Source: Gemmatimonadota bacterium (lineage in GTDB: Bacteria > Gemmatimonadota > Gemmatimonadetes > Gemmatimonadales > GWC2-71-9). Taken from it: a stretch of 40,578 bases of DNA. The notes below the pieces were generated by a model. That model was given only the letters and a program-made list of their open reading frames with translations, ran no database searches and was not told the DNA's origin. The translations under genes were made by a program, and so were the position numbers. Positions 11,487 through 18,940 of this stretch are shown one piece after another (position 1 is the stretch's first letter; the number at the start of each line of letters is the position of its first letter). The stretch spans positions 1 through 40,578 of the forward strand of contig JAHECL010000010.1 of the NCBI GenBank assembly GCA_024641745.1, given 5' to 3'.

Positions 11487-12175
11487 TGGAGCCGGTGGTG
11501 CTGCCTGAGCTTGGCCCGGCCCTCGGGCGCCTGGTCCACCCGGCTGCCGCCGTCGGCATCGACGCGCTGCTCGCCCCGGTGCGTCTGGCGCTGGTGACCC
11601 GACTGCTGGCCGCCGCCGGCACGGCGCGGGTGGCGTTGCGAGCCGGGGAGGCCTCCGCCGCCGCCGCGGCACTGGCGCCCGCCGTCTGGGCCGACCTGTG
11701 GGACACTGCCGCGGAAGAGGCGGCCACGCTGCTCATCCAGCGGGTGGATGACCGGATCACGGCGGCGGCGGTTACGGCACGGATGCCCGCCCGGCGGGCC
11801 GACCGCCAGCGCGTCACGCCTTCGGAGCATCGTGCCATTCACGCGCGCCTCGGCGCCGGGGCCGGGGCGATGCTTCGCACCGCGGGCGAGCTCGGGCAGG
11901 TGACTGGCGCGGCGTGGTCCGAGCAGGTGCTCGCGACCGCCCGGCGAATGGAGAGTGCCTGGGCGGCGCTGACCGCGGCCGCCGAGCGTGAACTGGCTGA
12001 ATGGGAGCCGGACATCCAGCTGGTCGCCGCCTGGCGGCGGGCCCGGTGGCCGCTCTGGACCTTCACCGTGGTGGTGCTCGCCGTCGCGCTCTACGCCGGG
12101 CTGATGCTCGGCGGATTCCTGCCGGTACCGGGGCCGCTCTACCCGCTCGCCGAGCTCTGGTGGAACCTCTCGTGA
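11486..12175 (+). CDS. Hypothetical protein with C-terminal transmembrane segment
   Basis: TAATG overlap with upstream stop; Ala-rich N-terminus; hydrophobic LWTFTVVVLAVALYAGLMLGGFL near the C-terminus. Confidence 0.65.
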   Translation: MEPVVLPELGPALGRLVHPAAAVGIDALLAPVRLALVTRLLAAAGTARVALRAGEASAAAAALAPAVWADLWDTAAEEAATLLIQRVDDRITAAAVTARMPARRADRQRVTPSEHRAIHARLGAGAGAMLRTAGELGQVTGAAWSEQVLATARRMESAWAALTAAAERELAEWEPDIQLVAAWRRARWPLWTFTVVVLAVALYAGLMLGGFLPVPGPLYPLAELWWNLS

Positions 12176-12558
12176 GCGTGACCGGGATGGGGCTGGACAT
12201 CGTCGAGATCGAGCGGGCGCGGTCGATTCTCGATCGGTTCGGCGATCAGGCGCTGCAGCGCTTCCTGACCGGGGACGAACGCGCCTACGTCACGAGCAGG
12301 GCGGATCCCGCGCCCTACTTCGCCGTCCGGGTCGCCGCCAAGGAGGCGGCCTACAAGGCGCTGCAGTCACTCCCCGGCATGCGGGCCGTTGGCTGGCAGG
12401 ACCTGGAGGTGGCCCGCCTCCCCGATGGCCGGCCCCAGCTCCGGCTTCGTGGACTCGCCGCGTCGCTTCCCCCCGAATATGAGCTGCTGCTCTCGCTGAC
12501 CCACACCCACGTGGCGGCGGCAGCGGTGGTCGTCCTCTCGAAGATCAGCCCTAGCTAA
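12172..12558 (+). CDS. acpS: Holo-[acyl-carrier-protein] synthase
   Basis: GMGLDIVEIERARSILDRFGDQALQRFLTGDE and FAVRVAAKEAAYKAL are AcpS signatures. GTGA overlap with upstream gene. Confidence 0.92.
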   Translation: MSVTGMGLDIVEIERARSILDRFGDQALQRFLTGDERAYVTSRADPAPYFAVRVAAKEAAYKALQSLPGMRAVGWQDLEVARLPDGRPQLRLRGLAASLPPEYELLLSLTHTHVAAAAVVVLSKISPS

Positions 12559-12602
12559 TCCGACCGGCGGGCCCTACTTTCCGGCTTCGCCGACAAAACC
12601 AT

Positions 12603-14729
12603 ATGATAATGATTCTCAATATTGTAACCAGTTCGATCCTCCTCTTCGCCGCTCCCCAGCAGGCGCCGTCCGCGCCGCCGCAGGGCGGGGACCTCGCGCC
12701 GGTGGTGCAGCGCATCGCCACCACGGTGCAGCTCGCGGCGCAGGAATACCGGATCGGTGTCGCCGACGGGCGGGTGGTTTCCCCCGCCGAGGTCGAGGAG
12801 GCCGGACTCTTCCTGGCGGAGGCGCGCCGGACGGCGGAACGCCTGCCGCCTGAAGCTGCCGCATCCACCATCGCGGCCATCGACCGCCTGATTGCCGACG
12901 TCAGCCGGACCGCCGAGCCCGACTCGATCGCGGTGGCGGCGCGTGCCCTCACGGCGGGCCTCGCCGAGCGATACCGGGTGGACGTCGACCAGGTGCCGGC
13001 ATCGGCGCCGGCGCTCGCGCGCGGCGCCCAGGTGTACCAGCAGAACTGCGCCGACTGTCACGGAATCGCGGGCCGGGGGGATGGCCCCGGCGGGCTGGGG
13101 CTGACCCCGCCTCCAGCGGCGCTCAACGACGGCGTCCGGCTGGTGGCGGTCTCCCCGCTCGATTTCTATCGTCGGGTCACCATCGGCGTGGCGGGGACGG
13201 CGATGCCGGCCTACGAGACGCGGCTGAGCGCCGCCGACCGGTGGGCCGCTGCCGCCTACGCCACCCTGCTCCGGTATCCCGCCCCCGCCGGCGAGGTCCC
13301 GGCCGGCCTTCGCGCCTTCGGCACCACGGCGCGGATGACCGATGCCCAGATCGCCGAGGCGCTCGGCACGTCGGTCGAGCGGTCGACCCCGTTGATCGCC
13401 GCCGTCCGGAGCTTCCATGGTCAGGAGTCGGGGGCGGAAGCGGCGGCCGTCTTTGCCGATGTGAACCGGCGGCTCGACACCGTGCTCACGCTCGCGGCGG
13501 CGGGCCAGGCCGAGGCGGCCAGCGGGGCGGCGTTCGAGGCGTACCTGACCTTCGAACAGGTGGAGTCGGGGGTTCGCGCGATCGATCCGGGACTCGCCTC
13601 CCAGCTGGAGGCGGTGTTCGCCACGCTGCGCGGCCGGGCCGGGGGTGGGGCCACGCCGGCGGAACTGAAGACGCTTCGCGCCGAGCTGGCGACCGGTCTC
13701 GCCCGGGCCGAGCTGCTGATCGGAAAGCCGATGACGGGGACCGACCTCTTCGTCCAGTCGTTCGTCATCCTCCTGCGCGAAGGCCTCGAGGCGATCCTGC
13801 TCATCGGCGCCCTGATCGCCTTCCTGGTCAAGACCGGGAACGCGCGCCGTCGACGGGACATCCACGTCGGCGTCGCCGCGGCCGTGGTGGTGAGCCTGCT
13901 GACCGCCGTCGCCTTCGAGACGATCTTCCGCTTCTCGGCGGCGAGCCAGGAGGTGCTCGAGGGCGTCACCATGCTGGTGGCGACGGGCGCTCTCTTCTAC
14001 GTGAGCTACTGGCTGCTGTCGAAGATGGAAGTGGCGAAGTGGAACCGGTTCGTGAAGGGCAAGGTGCAGGACGCCCTGGTGTCGGGCTCGGCGTTCGCCC
14101 TGCCCTCGGTGGCGTTCCTGGCGGTGTACCGCGAGGGCGTGGAGACGGTGCTGTTCTACAAGGCGCTGCTGGTGGCCGGGCCCGCCGGCGGGGCCGTCGT
14201 GCCAGTGGTGCTGGGCATCGCCGCCGCATCGGTGGTGCTCGCCGTGGTCTATGTGCTGATCAATCGCTTCGGGGTCCGCCTGCCGCTCAAGCCGTTCTTC
14301 GGGATCACCAGCGCCTTCCTCTACTACATGGCGTTCGTCTTCCTCGGGAAGGGCATCGCCGAACTCCAGGGTGGCGGCGTGGTACCGATTACGGTGGTGA
14401 GCTGGGCACCACAGATCGAACGGCTGGGGATCTACCGCACGGTGGAGTCGCTCGGGGCCCAGGCGGTGCTGGTGCTGCTGCTCCTCGCCGCCGTCGTCTG
14501 GACCTTCTATCTGGAGCCGCGACGGTTGCGGGTGACGCAGGAACTCGTGCCGGAGCCCGTCGCACCGGGCCGGGAGCCCGGCGTCGCCGAGTCCATCCCA
14601 ATGGCGCCCGCGAGCGGAGTGCCCTTCGAGGTGGACCTGCTCCGTTCGCTTGAGCGGATGGATGCCGACCTGGCCGAGCTGCGTGCGGAGGTGGAGCGGC
14701 TGAAGGCGCGACTGCACGCCCGGCGCTAG
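12603..14729 (+). CDS. Cytochrome c / FTR1-family high-affinity iron permease fusion
   Basis: N-terminal signal-like segment; CADCH haem motif with later methionine (AMPAYE); FTR1 motifs LLREGLEAILLIGALIAF and VYREGVETVLFYKALL; C-terminal coiled coil. Confidence 0.9.
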   Translation: MIMILNIVTSSILLFAAPQQAPSAPPQGGDLAPVVQRIATTVQLAAQEYRIGVADGRVVSPAEVEEAGLFLAEARRTAERLPPEAAASTIAAIDRLIADVSRTAEPDSIAVAARALTAGLAERYRVDVDQVPASAPALARGAQVYQQNCADCHGIAGRGDGPGGLGLTPPPAALNDGVRLVAVSPLDFYRRVTIGVAGTAMPAYETRLSAADRWAAAAYATLLRYPAPAGEVPAGLRAFGTTARMTDAQIAEALGTSVERSTPLIAAVRSFHGQESGAEAAAVFADVNRRLDTVLTLAAAGQAEAASGAAFEAYLTFEQVESGVRAIDPGLASQLEAVFATLRGRAGGGATPAELKTLRAELATGLARAELLIGKPMTGTDLFVQSFVILLREGLEAILLIGALIAFLVKTGNARRRRDIHVGVAAAVVVSLLTAVAFETIFRFSAASQEVLEGVTMLVATGALFYVSYWLLSKMEVAKWNRFVKGKVQDALVSGSAFALPSVAFLAVYREGVETVLFYKALLVAGPAGGAVVPVVLGIAAASVVLAVVYVLINRFGVRLPLKPFFGITSAFLYYMAFVFLGKGIAELQGGGVVPITVVSWAPQIERLGIYRTVESLGAQAVLVLLLLAAVVWTFYLEPRRLRVTQELVPEPVAPGREPGVAESIPMAPASGVPFEVDLLRSLERMDADLAELRAEVERLKARLHARR
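12605..12623. promoter_or_regulatory. Putative Fur box overlapping the first codons of the FTR1 gene
   Basis: GATAATGATTCTCAATATT versus consensus GATAATGATAATCATTATC: 15 of 19 identical by hand count; upstream of an iron permease. Confidence 0.72.
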
Positions 14730-14751
14730 CAGGAGCGGCAGGGGGAGAACG

Positions 14752-14785
14752 GCGAACGGCCCACCGAATTCGGTGGGCCGTTCGC
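14752..14785. terminator. Perfect 34-bp palindrome, candidate terminator without U-tract
   Basis: GCGAACGGCCCACCGAA/TTCGGTGGGCCGTTCGC, 17-bp arms, 22 bp after the FTR1 stop. Confidence 0.65.
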
Positions 14786-14988
14786 ATTGAGAGGTGGTAG
14801 ATCGCCCCCTGAGTTATACGGAGACAGGCCTAAGTGCCTGCTCCAACCCTTCTTCGACCTACCACTTTCTTCTGGAACCAGATTCGGTCCCTTCCTGCTC
14901 AACTACTTAAGCACCATCCGTGCCACATTGTACATCATCGTAAATCACTGTCAATTAACCGTTTATGGCGTTTGTAGGGATGGTGAAA

Positions 14989-15029
14989 ATCGGCCAGGTT
15001 CGTCAAATTGTTTGACAAATCTGGCCGAT
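14989..15029 (-). terminator. 41-bp inverted repeat, candidate terminator of the minus-strand operon
   Basis: ATCGGCCAGGTTCGTCAAA-TTG-TTTGACAAATCTGGCCGAT, 17 of 19 positions complementary. On the minus strand it is followed by TTTC (GATTTTC), downstream of lgt. Confidence 0.6.
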
Positions 15030-15073
15030 ACCATTTAACCGATTGTCCCAAAACGACTTGGATTGCTGTCGTG

Positions 15074-15910
15074 CTATTTGACAGTTGGCGTCGGTGTCAG
15101 GGAAAGATACTCCCCAGCGGGTGCTTCACCCGCGCCGCGCAGTCGCGTGAAGACTGCGATGCCCACCAGCAGGAGGACGACGCTCGTCAGCTGGGCCGCC
15201 GTGAATCCGGCGAAGAACCGGTCGTCCTTGGCCCGCACGACCTCGACCAGGAACCGCTCCACCCCTGCCATCATCAGGTAGATGCCGAAGAGGGCACCGG
15301 TCCCCCAGTCCATCTTCCGCAGCTTCCAGAGCATGGTGAACGCGAGAAACATCAGCGTCACCTCGTAGAGCTGCGTCGGGTGGACGGCGAGGAGCGTGGA
15401 CGGATCGGTGCCGGGCGGGAGGGCCACGCCGAAGGCGGCGAGGTTGCCGGCGGTCGTGGGGGGCAGGCCCTCGGGAAATGCGACCGCCCAGGGCAGGGTC
15501 GTGGGGCGGCCGTAGTCGTCGCCGACGAGGAAGCAGCCGACCCGGCCGAGGGCGTACGCCGCGGCGAGGGCGGGCGCCATGATCTGCATCGTCCAGCGGA
15601 CCGGCACCTTCAGCCGCCATCCGTTGATGAGCACGGCGGTGACCCCGCCCAGGAAACCGCCGTACCAGACCAGCCCGCCGCGCGAGAAGAGCGTCCCGCC
15701 GTGGAGCGCCATGTACCAGAGTCGCGCGCCGAGAATGCCGCCGATGAGCGCGGCGATGATGATGTCGGAGGAGTACTCCTTGTTCAGGCTGCGCCGTTCC
15801 AGTTCGAGGGCGATGAGCCACCCGCCCATCAGGAACGCCGCCATCATCATGATGCCGTAGCCGGTGACCTCGAGTGGACCGAGCTGGATATTGAAGGGGT
15901 AGACTGGCAT
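15074..15910 (-). CDS. lgt: Prolipoprotein diacylglyceryl transferase
   Basis: Multi-pass protein; GGILGARLWYMALHGGTLFSRGGLVWYGGFLGG and ALGRVGCFLVGDDYGRPT are Lgt signatures. Confidence 0.94.
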   Translation of the reverse strand: MPVYPFNIQLGPLEVTGYGIMMMAAFLMGGWLIALELERRSLNKEYSSDIIIAALIGGILGARLWYMALHGGTLFSRGGLVWYGGFLGGVTAVLINGWRLKVPVRWTMQIMAPALAAAYALGRVGCFLVGDDYGRPTTLPWAVAFPEGLPPTTAGNLAAFGVALPPGTDPSTLLAVHPTQLYEVTLMFLAFTMLWKLRKMDWGTGALFGIYLMMAGVERFLVEVVRAKDDRFFAGFTAAQLTSVVLLLVGIAVFTRLRGAGEAPAGEYLSLTPTPTVK

Positions 15911-15922
15911 CGTGGCTCCGCC

Positions 15923-16963
15923 TCAGGCGGCAGGTGAGAGTAGTCCGGGGATGGGCAGGCTGTCGCTCGGCTCGAGCTCGGGCCCGCTCCGTTCCCCGCG
16001 GGAGAGCCGCCAGGCCCCGACCGCGGCGATCATCGCCGCATTGTCGGTGTTCAGCCGGGGGGAGGCCACCGCCACCCGGATCCGGCCGCCGAGCCGGTCC
16101 CTGAGGGCGGTGGCGAGCGCCCGGTTGCACGCCACCCCGCCGCCGATCATCGCCAGCGGATAGTCGAGTTCCTCGACCGCGGCCGCCGTCTTCTCGACCA
16201 GCACCTCGATCGCCGCGTCCTGGAAGCCCCGGGCGAGGTCGGCCCGGTCGGCGTCGAGGTCGGTGCTCTGGCGTACCGCGCGGAGGACCGCCGTCTTCAG
16301 GCCGCTGAAGGAGAAGTTCCAGCGATTGGGGCCGTCACCCGACAGGTCTCGCAGGAGGGGGCGCGGGAAGACGAACGTCCCTGCGCGGCCCGTGGCGGCG
16401 AGCCGTTCCAGGGGGGCTCCGCCCGGGTACCCCAGTCCAAGGAGGGTGGCCACCTTGTCGAAGGCCTCGCCGGCGGCATCGTCGAGCGTCTGGCCGAGGA
16501 GGCGATACGCTCCCCACGCCGGCACGTCGAGCAGCAGGGTGTGGCCCCCGCTCACGAGGAGCCCGACGAAGGGAGGGGCGAAGGTCGGGTCCTCCAGCGC
16601 GGGGGCGAAGAGATGCCCCTCCATGTGGTGGACGCCGATGAGCGGCTTGCCGGTGGACCAGGCAAGCGTCTTCCCGTACATCAACCCCACCAGCAAGGCA
16701 CCCACCAGGCCCGGACCCGCCGTCACCGCGATGGCGTCGATCCCGTCGAGGGTGATGCCGGCTTCCGCGAGCGCGCGGTCGACGACCGGCTCGATGGCGG
16801 TGAGATGTGCCCGGCTGGCCAGCTCCGGCACCACCCCGCCGAAGACCTGGTGCACGTCCTGCGACAGGATCACGACGCCCTCGAGCACCGGGCGGCCGGC
16901 GTCGAGCCGCACCACCGCCGCGGAGGTTTCATCGCAGGAGGTCTCGATCCCGAGGACGCGCAT
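15923..16963 (-). CDS. tsaD: tRNA N6-threonylcarbamoyladenosine biosynthesis protein TsaD
   Basis: MRVLGIETSCDETSAAVV, HHMEGHLFAP, LLVSGGHTLL, NFSFSGLKTAVLR, GGGVACNRAL. ORF start trimmed to ATG at 16963. Confidence 0.95.
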   Translation of the reverse strand: MRVLGIETSCDETSAAVVRLDAGRPVLEGVVILSQDVHQVFGGVVPELASRAHLTAIEPVVDRALAEAGITLDGIDAIAVTAGPGLVGALLVGLMYGKTLAWSTGKPLIGVHHMEGHLFAPALEDPTFAPPFVGLLVSGGHTLLLDVPAWGAYRLLGQTLDDAAGEAFDKVATLLGLGYPGGAPLERLAATGRAGTFVFPRPLLRDLSGDGPNRWNFSFSGLKTAVLRAVRQSTDLDADRADLARGFQDAAIEVLVEKTAAAVEELDYPLAMIGGGVACNRALATALRDRLGGRIRVAVASPRLNTDNAAMIAAVGAWRLSRGERSGPELEPSDSLPIPGLLSPAA

Positions 16964-16974
16964 CCGCCGTCGGC

Positions 16975-17511
16975 TCAGCTCTGCTGCTCGAGCAGCCGCT
17001 CGATCAGGTCGCGGTTGAGCTTGGCGCTCCAGTCGTGGGCGCCCATGATCCGCTTCACGATCCGGCCCTCGCGATCGAGGAGGAAGCTCTCGGGGACGCC
17101 GGTCGTCTGGTAGTCGCGCTGGATCAACCCGCTCCGATCCTGCAGGATGTCGAAGGTCAGGCCGAAGCTGGCGGCGAACGCCTTCACCGCCTCCGGATCG
17201 TCCTCGTCGATGCTGACCGCCGCCACCTTGAACCCGCGCGGCGCGAGTTCCTTGTACGCGGCCTCCATCGAGGGCATCTCCTCCCGGCAGGGGGCGCACC
17301 ACGTCGCCCAGATGTTGACCAGCGTCACCTGCCCGGCGTAATGCTCCCGCAGGGAGATGGAGTCCCCGGTGGTGAGGTTCATCACCCGGAAGTCGGGCGC
17401 CTGCTTCCCCACGGCGACGCCGTAGGAGTCGGGGCTGTTCTTGACCAGCGCCACCGCGCCCGCCACCATGGCCACCACGATCAACCCGACGATCCACCAC
17501 TGCTTGGACAT
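16975..17511 (-). CDS. TlpA/ResA-like thiol-disulfide oxidoreductase, membrane-anchored
   Basis: N-terminal TM; VNIWATWCAPCREEMPSMEAAY thioredoxin active site; TTGVPESFLLDREG. Confidence 0.9.
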   Translation of the reverse strand: MSKQWWIVGLIVVAMVAGAVALVKNSPDSYGVAVGKQAPDFRVMNLTTGDSISLREHYAGQVTLVNIWATWCAPCREEMPSMEAAYKELAPRGFKVAAVSIDEDDPEAVKAFAASFGLTFDILQDRSGLIQRDYQTTGVPESFLLDREGRIVKRIMGAHDWSAKLNRDLIERLLEQQS

Positions 17512-17525
17512 ATAGTCGTCTTCCT

Positions 17526-18191
17526 TCAGGCCCGTGCCGAGCACAGGCGATGGAGTTCACTGACGGCGGTGCGGACATCCGCGGCGCCAAAGACGGCGGT
17601 ACCGGCCACGAAGGTGTCGGCACCGGCGGCTCGCACCTCGGCGATGTTGGCCGCGGTGACGCCGCCGTCCACCTCGAGGCGCGCCGGGGAGCGCCGCGCA
17701 TCGAGCAGCGCCCGAACCCGGCGGATCTTGTCGGTGGCCCCGGGAAGGTAGGACTGCCCCCCGAAGCCCGGGTTCACCGACATCACGAGCACGAGGTCGA
17801 GGTCGGGCACCACCTCCTCGATCATCGCGAGCGGCGTGGACGGATTCAGCACCAGGCCCGCCAGCATCCCCCGTTCCCGCACCGCCGCCAGGTGCCGCTG
17901 GACGTGCACGGTGGCCTCGGGGTGGAAGGAGAAGAGGTTCGCGCCGGCGGCGGCGTAGTCGTCGATGTACCGCTCGGGATGTTCCACCATCAGGTGGACG
18001 TCGATGGGGCAGTCGGTGATCCGCCGGAGGGCCCGGATCATCGGGGCGCCGAAGGTGAGGTTCGGGACGAAGTGCCCGTCCATCACGTCCACGTGCATCC
18101 ACTCGGCGCCGCCCGCCAGGGCGGCCTCGACCTGCTCACGCAGGCGGGAGAGGTCGGCACTCAGGACGCTGGGAGCAATGATCGGGTTCAC
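17526..18191 (-). CDS. rpe: Ribulose-phosphate 3-epimerase
   Basis: IIAPSVLSADLSRL, MHVDVMDGHFVPNLTFGAP, VLVMSVNPGFGGQSY, EVDGGVTAANI. GTG start at 18191. Confidence 0.95.
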   Translation of the reverse strand: MNPIIAPSVLSADLSRLREQVEAALAGGAEWMHVDVMDGHFVPNLTFGAPMIRALRRITDCPIDVHLMVEHPERYIDDYAAAGANLFSFHPEATVHVQRHLAAVRERGMLAGLVLNPSTPLAMIEEVVPDLDLVLVMSVNPGFGGQSYLPGATDKIRRVRALLDARRSPARLEVDGGVTAANIAEVRAAGADTFVAGTAVFGAADVRTAVSELHRLCSARA

Positions 18192-18940
18192 GGGGTCCTC
18201 ACCAGGGTCAGGTCGACGCGACTCCGTCTGGGCAGGCGCACGCCGGGGTTGGGTCGCTGGCTCAGCACCGCGCCGGGGCGGGAGCCGGGCCGGTCGTCGT
18301 ACCGCACGAAGCCCACCAGGAGGCCGATCGCTTCCAGTCGCTCGGCGGCCTGGTCGCGGGTCAGCCCCAGCAGGGCCGGCACCTGAATATCGGCGGGACC
18401 GCGGCTCACGACCAGCGTCACTGATTCGCCCGGTCGGCGGACGGTGCCGATGCCCGGTCGCGTGGCAAGCACGGTCCCGGGGGAGCTCAGGCCGGCGACG
18501 GAGTCGATGCTGCCGATTCGGAAGCCCGCCTCCCCGATCACCGCCGTTGCCAGGGCGGCGTCGAGATTCACCACATCCGGAACGACCGACCCCTCCGGAC
18601 CGGTGCTCACCGTCAATCGAATCACCGCCGAGCGCGGCAGATCCATCTCGGGGGGCGGGTCCTGCCAGGTGACGATTCCCCCCAGGGCGGTGGGGTGGTG
18701 GACTTCGGCTTCCCGCCGCACCCGGAACCCCGCCGCCTCGAGCGTGGCCTCCGCGGAGGAATACGGCTGTCCGAGCACGCTCGGCACCGTGACCGTCCCG
18801 TCCCCGCCGGGTACCGGGAAGAACACCACCGCCGCAATCAGGTACCCGAGCAGGGAGGCACCGGCCACGACGGCCAGTCCGACCAGGAACCGTCGGCTGA
18901 CGAACGGCGTGCCCTCCGGGGTGTGGCGGCGGACCCTCAT
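18188..18940 (-). CDS. Membrane-anchored PASTA-repeat protein lacking a kinase domain
   Basis: One N-terminal TM then three PASTA-like units (VPSVLGQPYSSAEATLEAAGF; VPDVVNLDAALATAVIGEAGF; VPALLGLTRDQAAERLEAIGL). ATGA-type overlaps on both sides. Confidence 0.85.
   Translation of the reverse strand: MRVRRHTPEGTPFVSRRFLVGLAVVAGASLLGYLIAAVVFFPVPGGDGTVTVPSVLGQPYSSAEATLEAAGFRVRREAEVHHPTALGGIVTWQDPPPEMDLPRSAVIRLTVSTGPEGSVVPDVVNLDAALATAVIGEAGFRIGSIDSVAGLSSPGTVLATRPGIGTVRRPGESVTLVVSRGPADIQVPALLGLTRDQAAERLEAIGLLVGFVRYDDRPGSRPGAVLSQRPNPGVRLPRRSRVDLTLVRTP

Noticed and set aside
12555-14717. 720-aa antisense ORF opposite the FTR1 gene
   Set aside because: Composition-driven shadow ORF; plus-strand frame has haem and REGxE motifs.
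14787-15038. 83-aa ORF in the low-GC intergenic island
   Set aside because: No recognisable family, crosses strong inverted repeats and lacks a clear ribosome-binding site; more likely noncoding.
14985-15050. Integron attC or Xer/dif-like recombination site
   Set aside because: Considered because of the dyad and nearby AAC/GTT-like ends, but no matching core sequences, integrase or cassette structure was found.
15923-17701. 592-aa extension upstream of TsaD
   Set aside because: TsaD begins at ATG 16963; the extension overlaps the TlpA-like gene and has no domain motifs.
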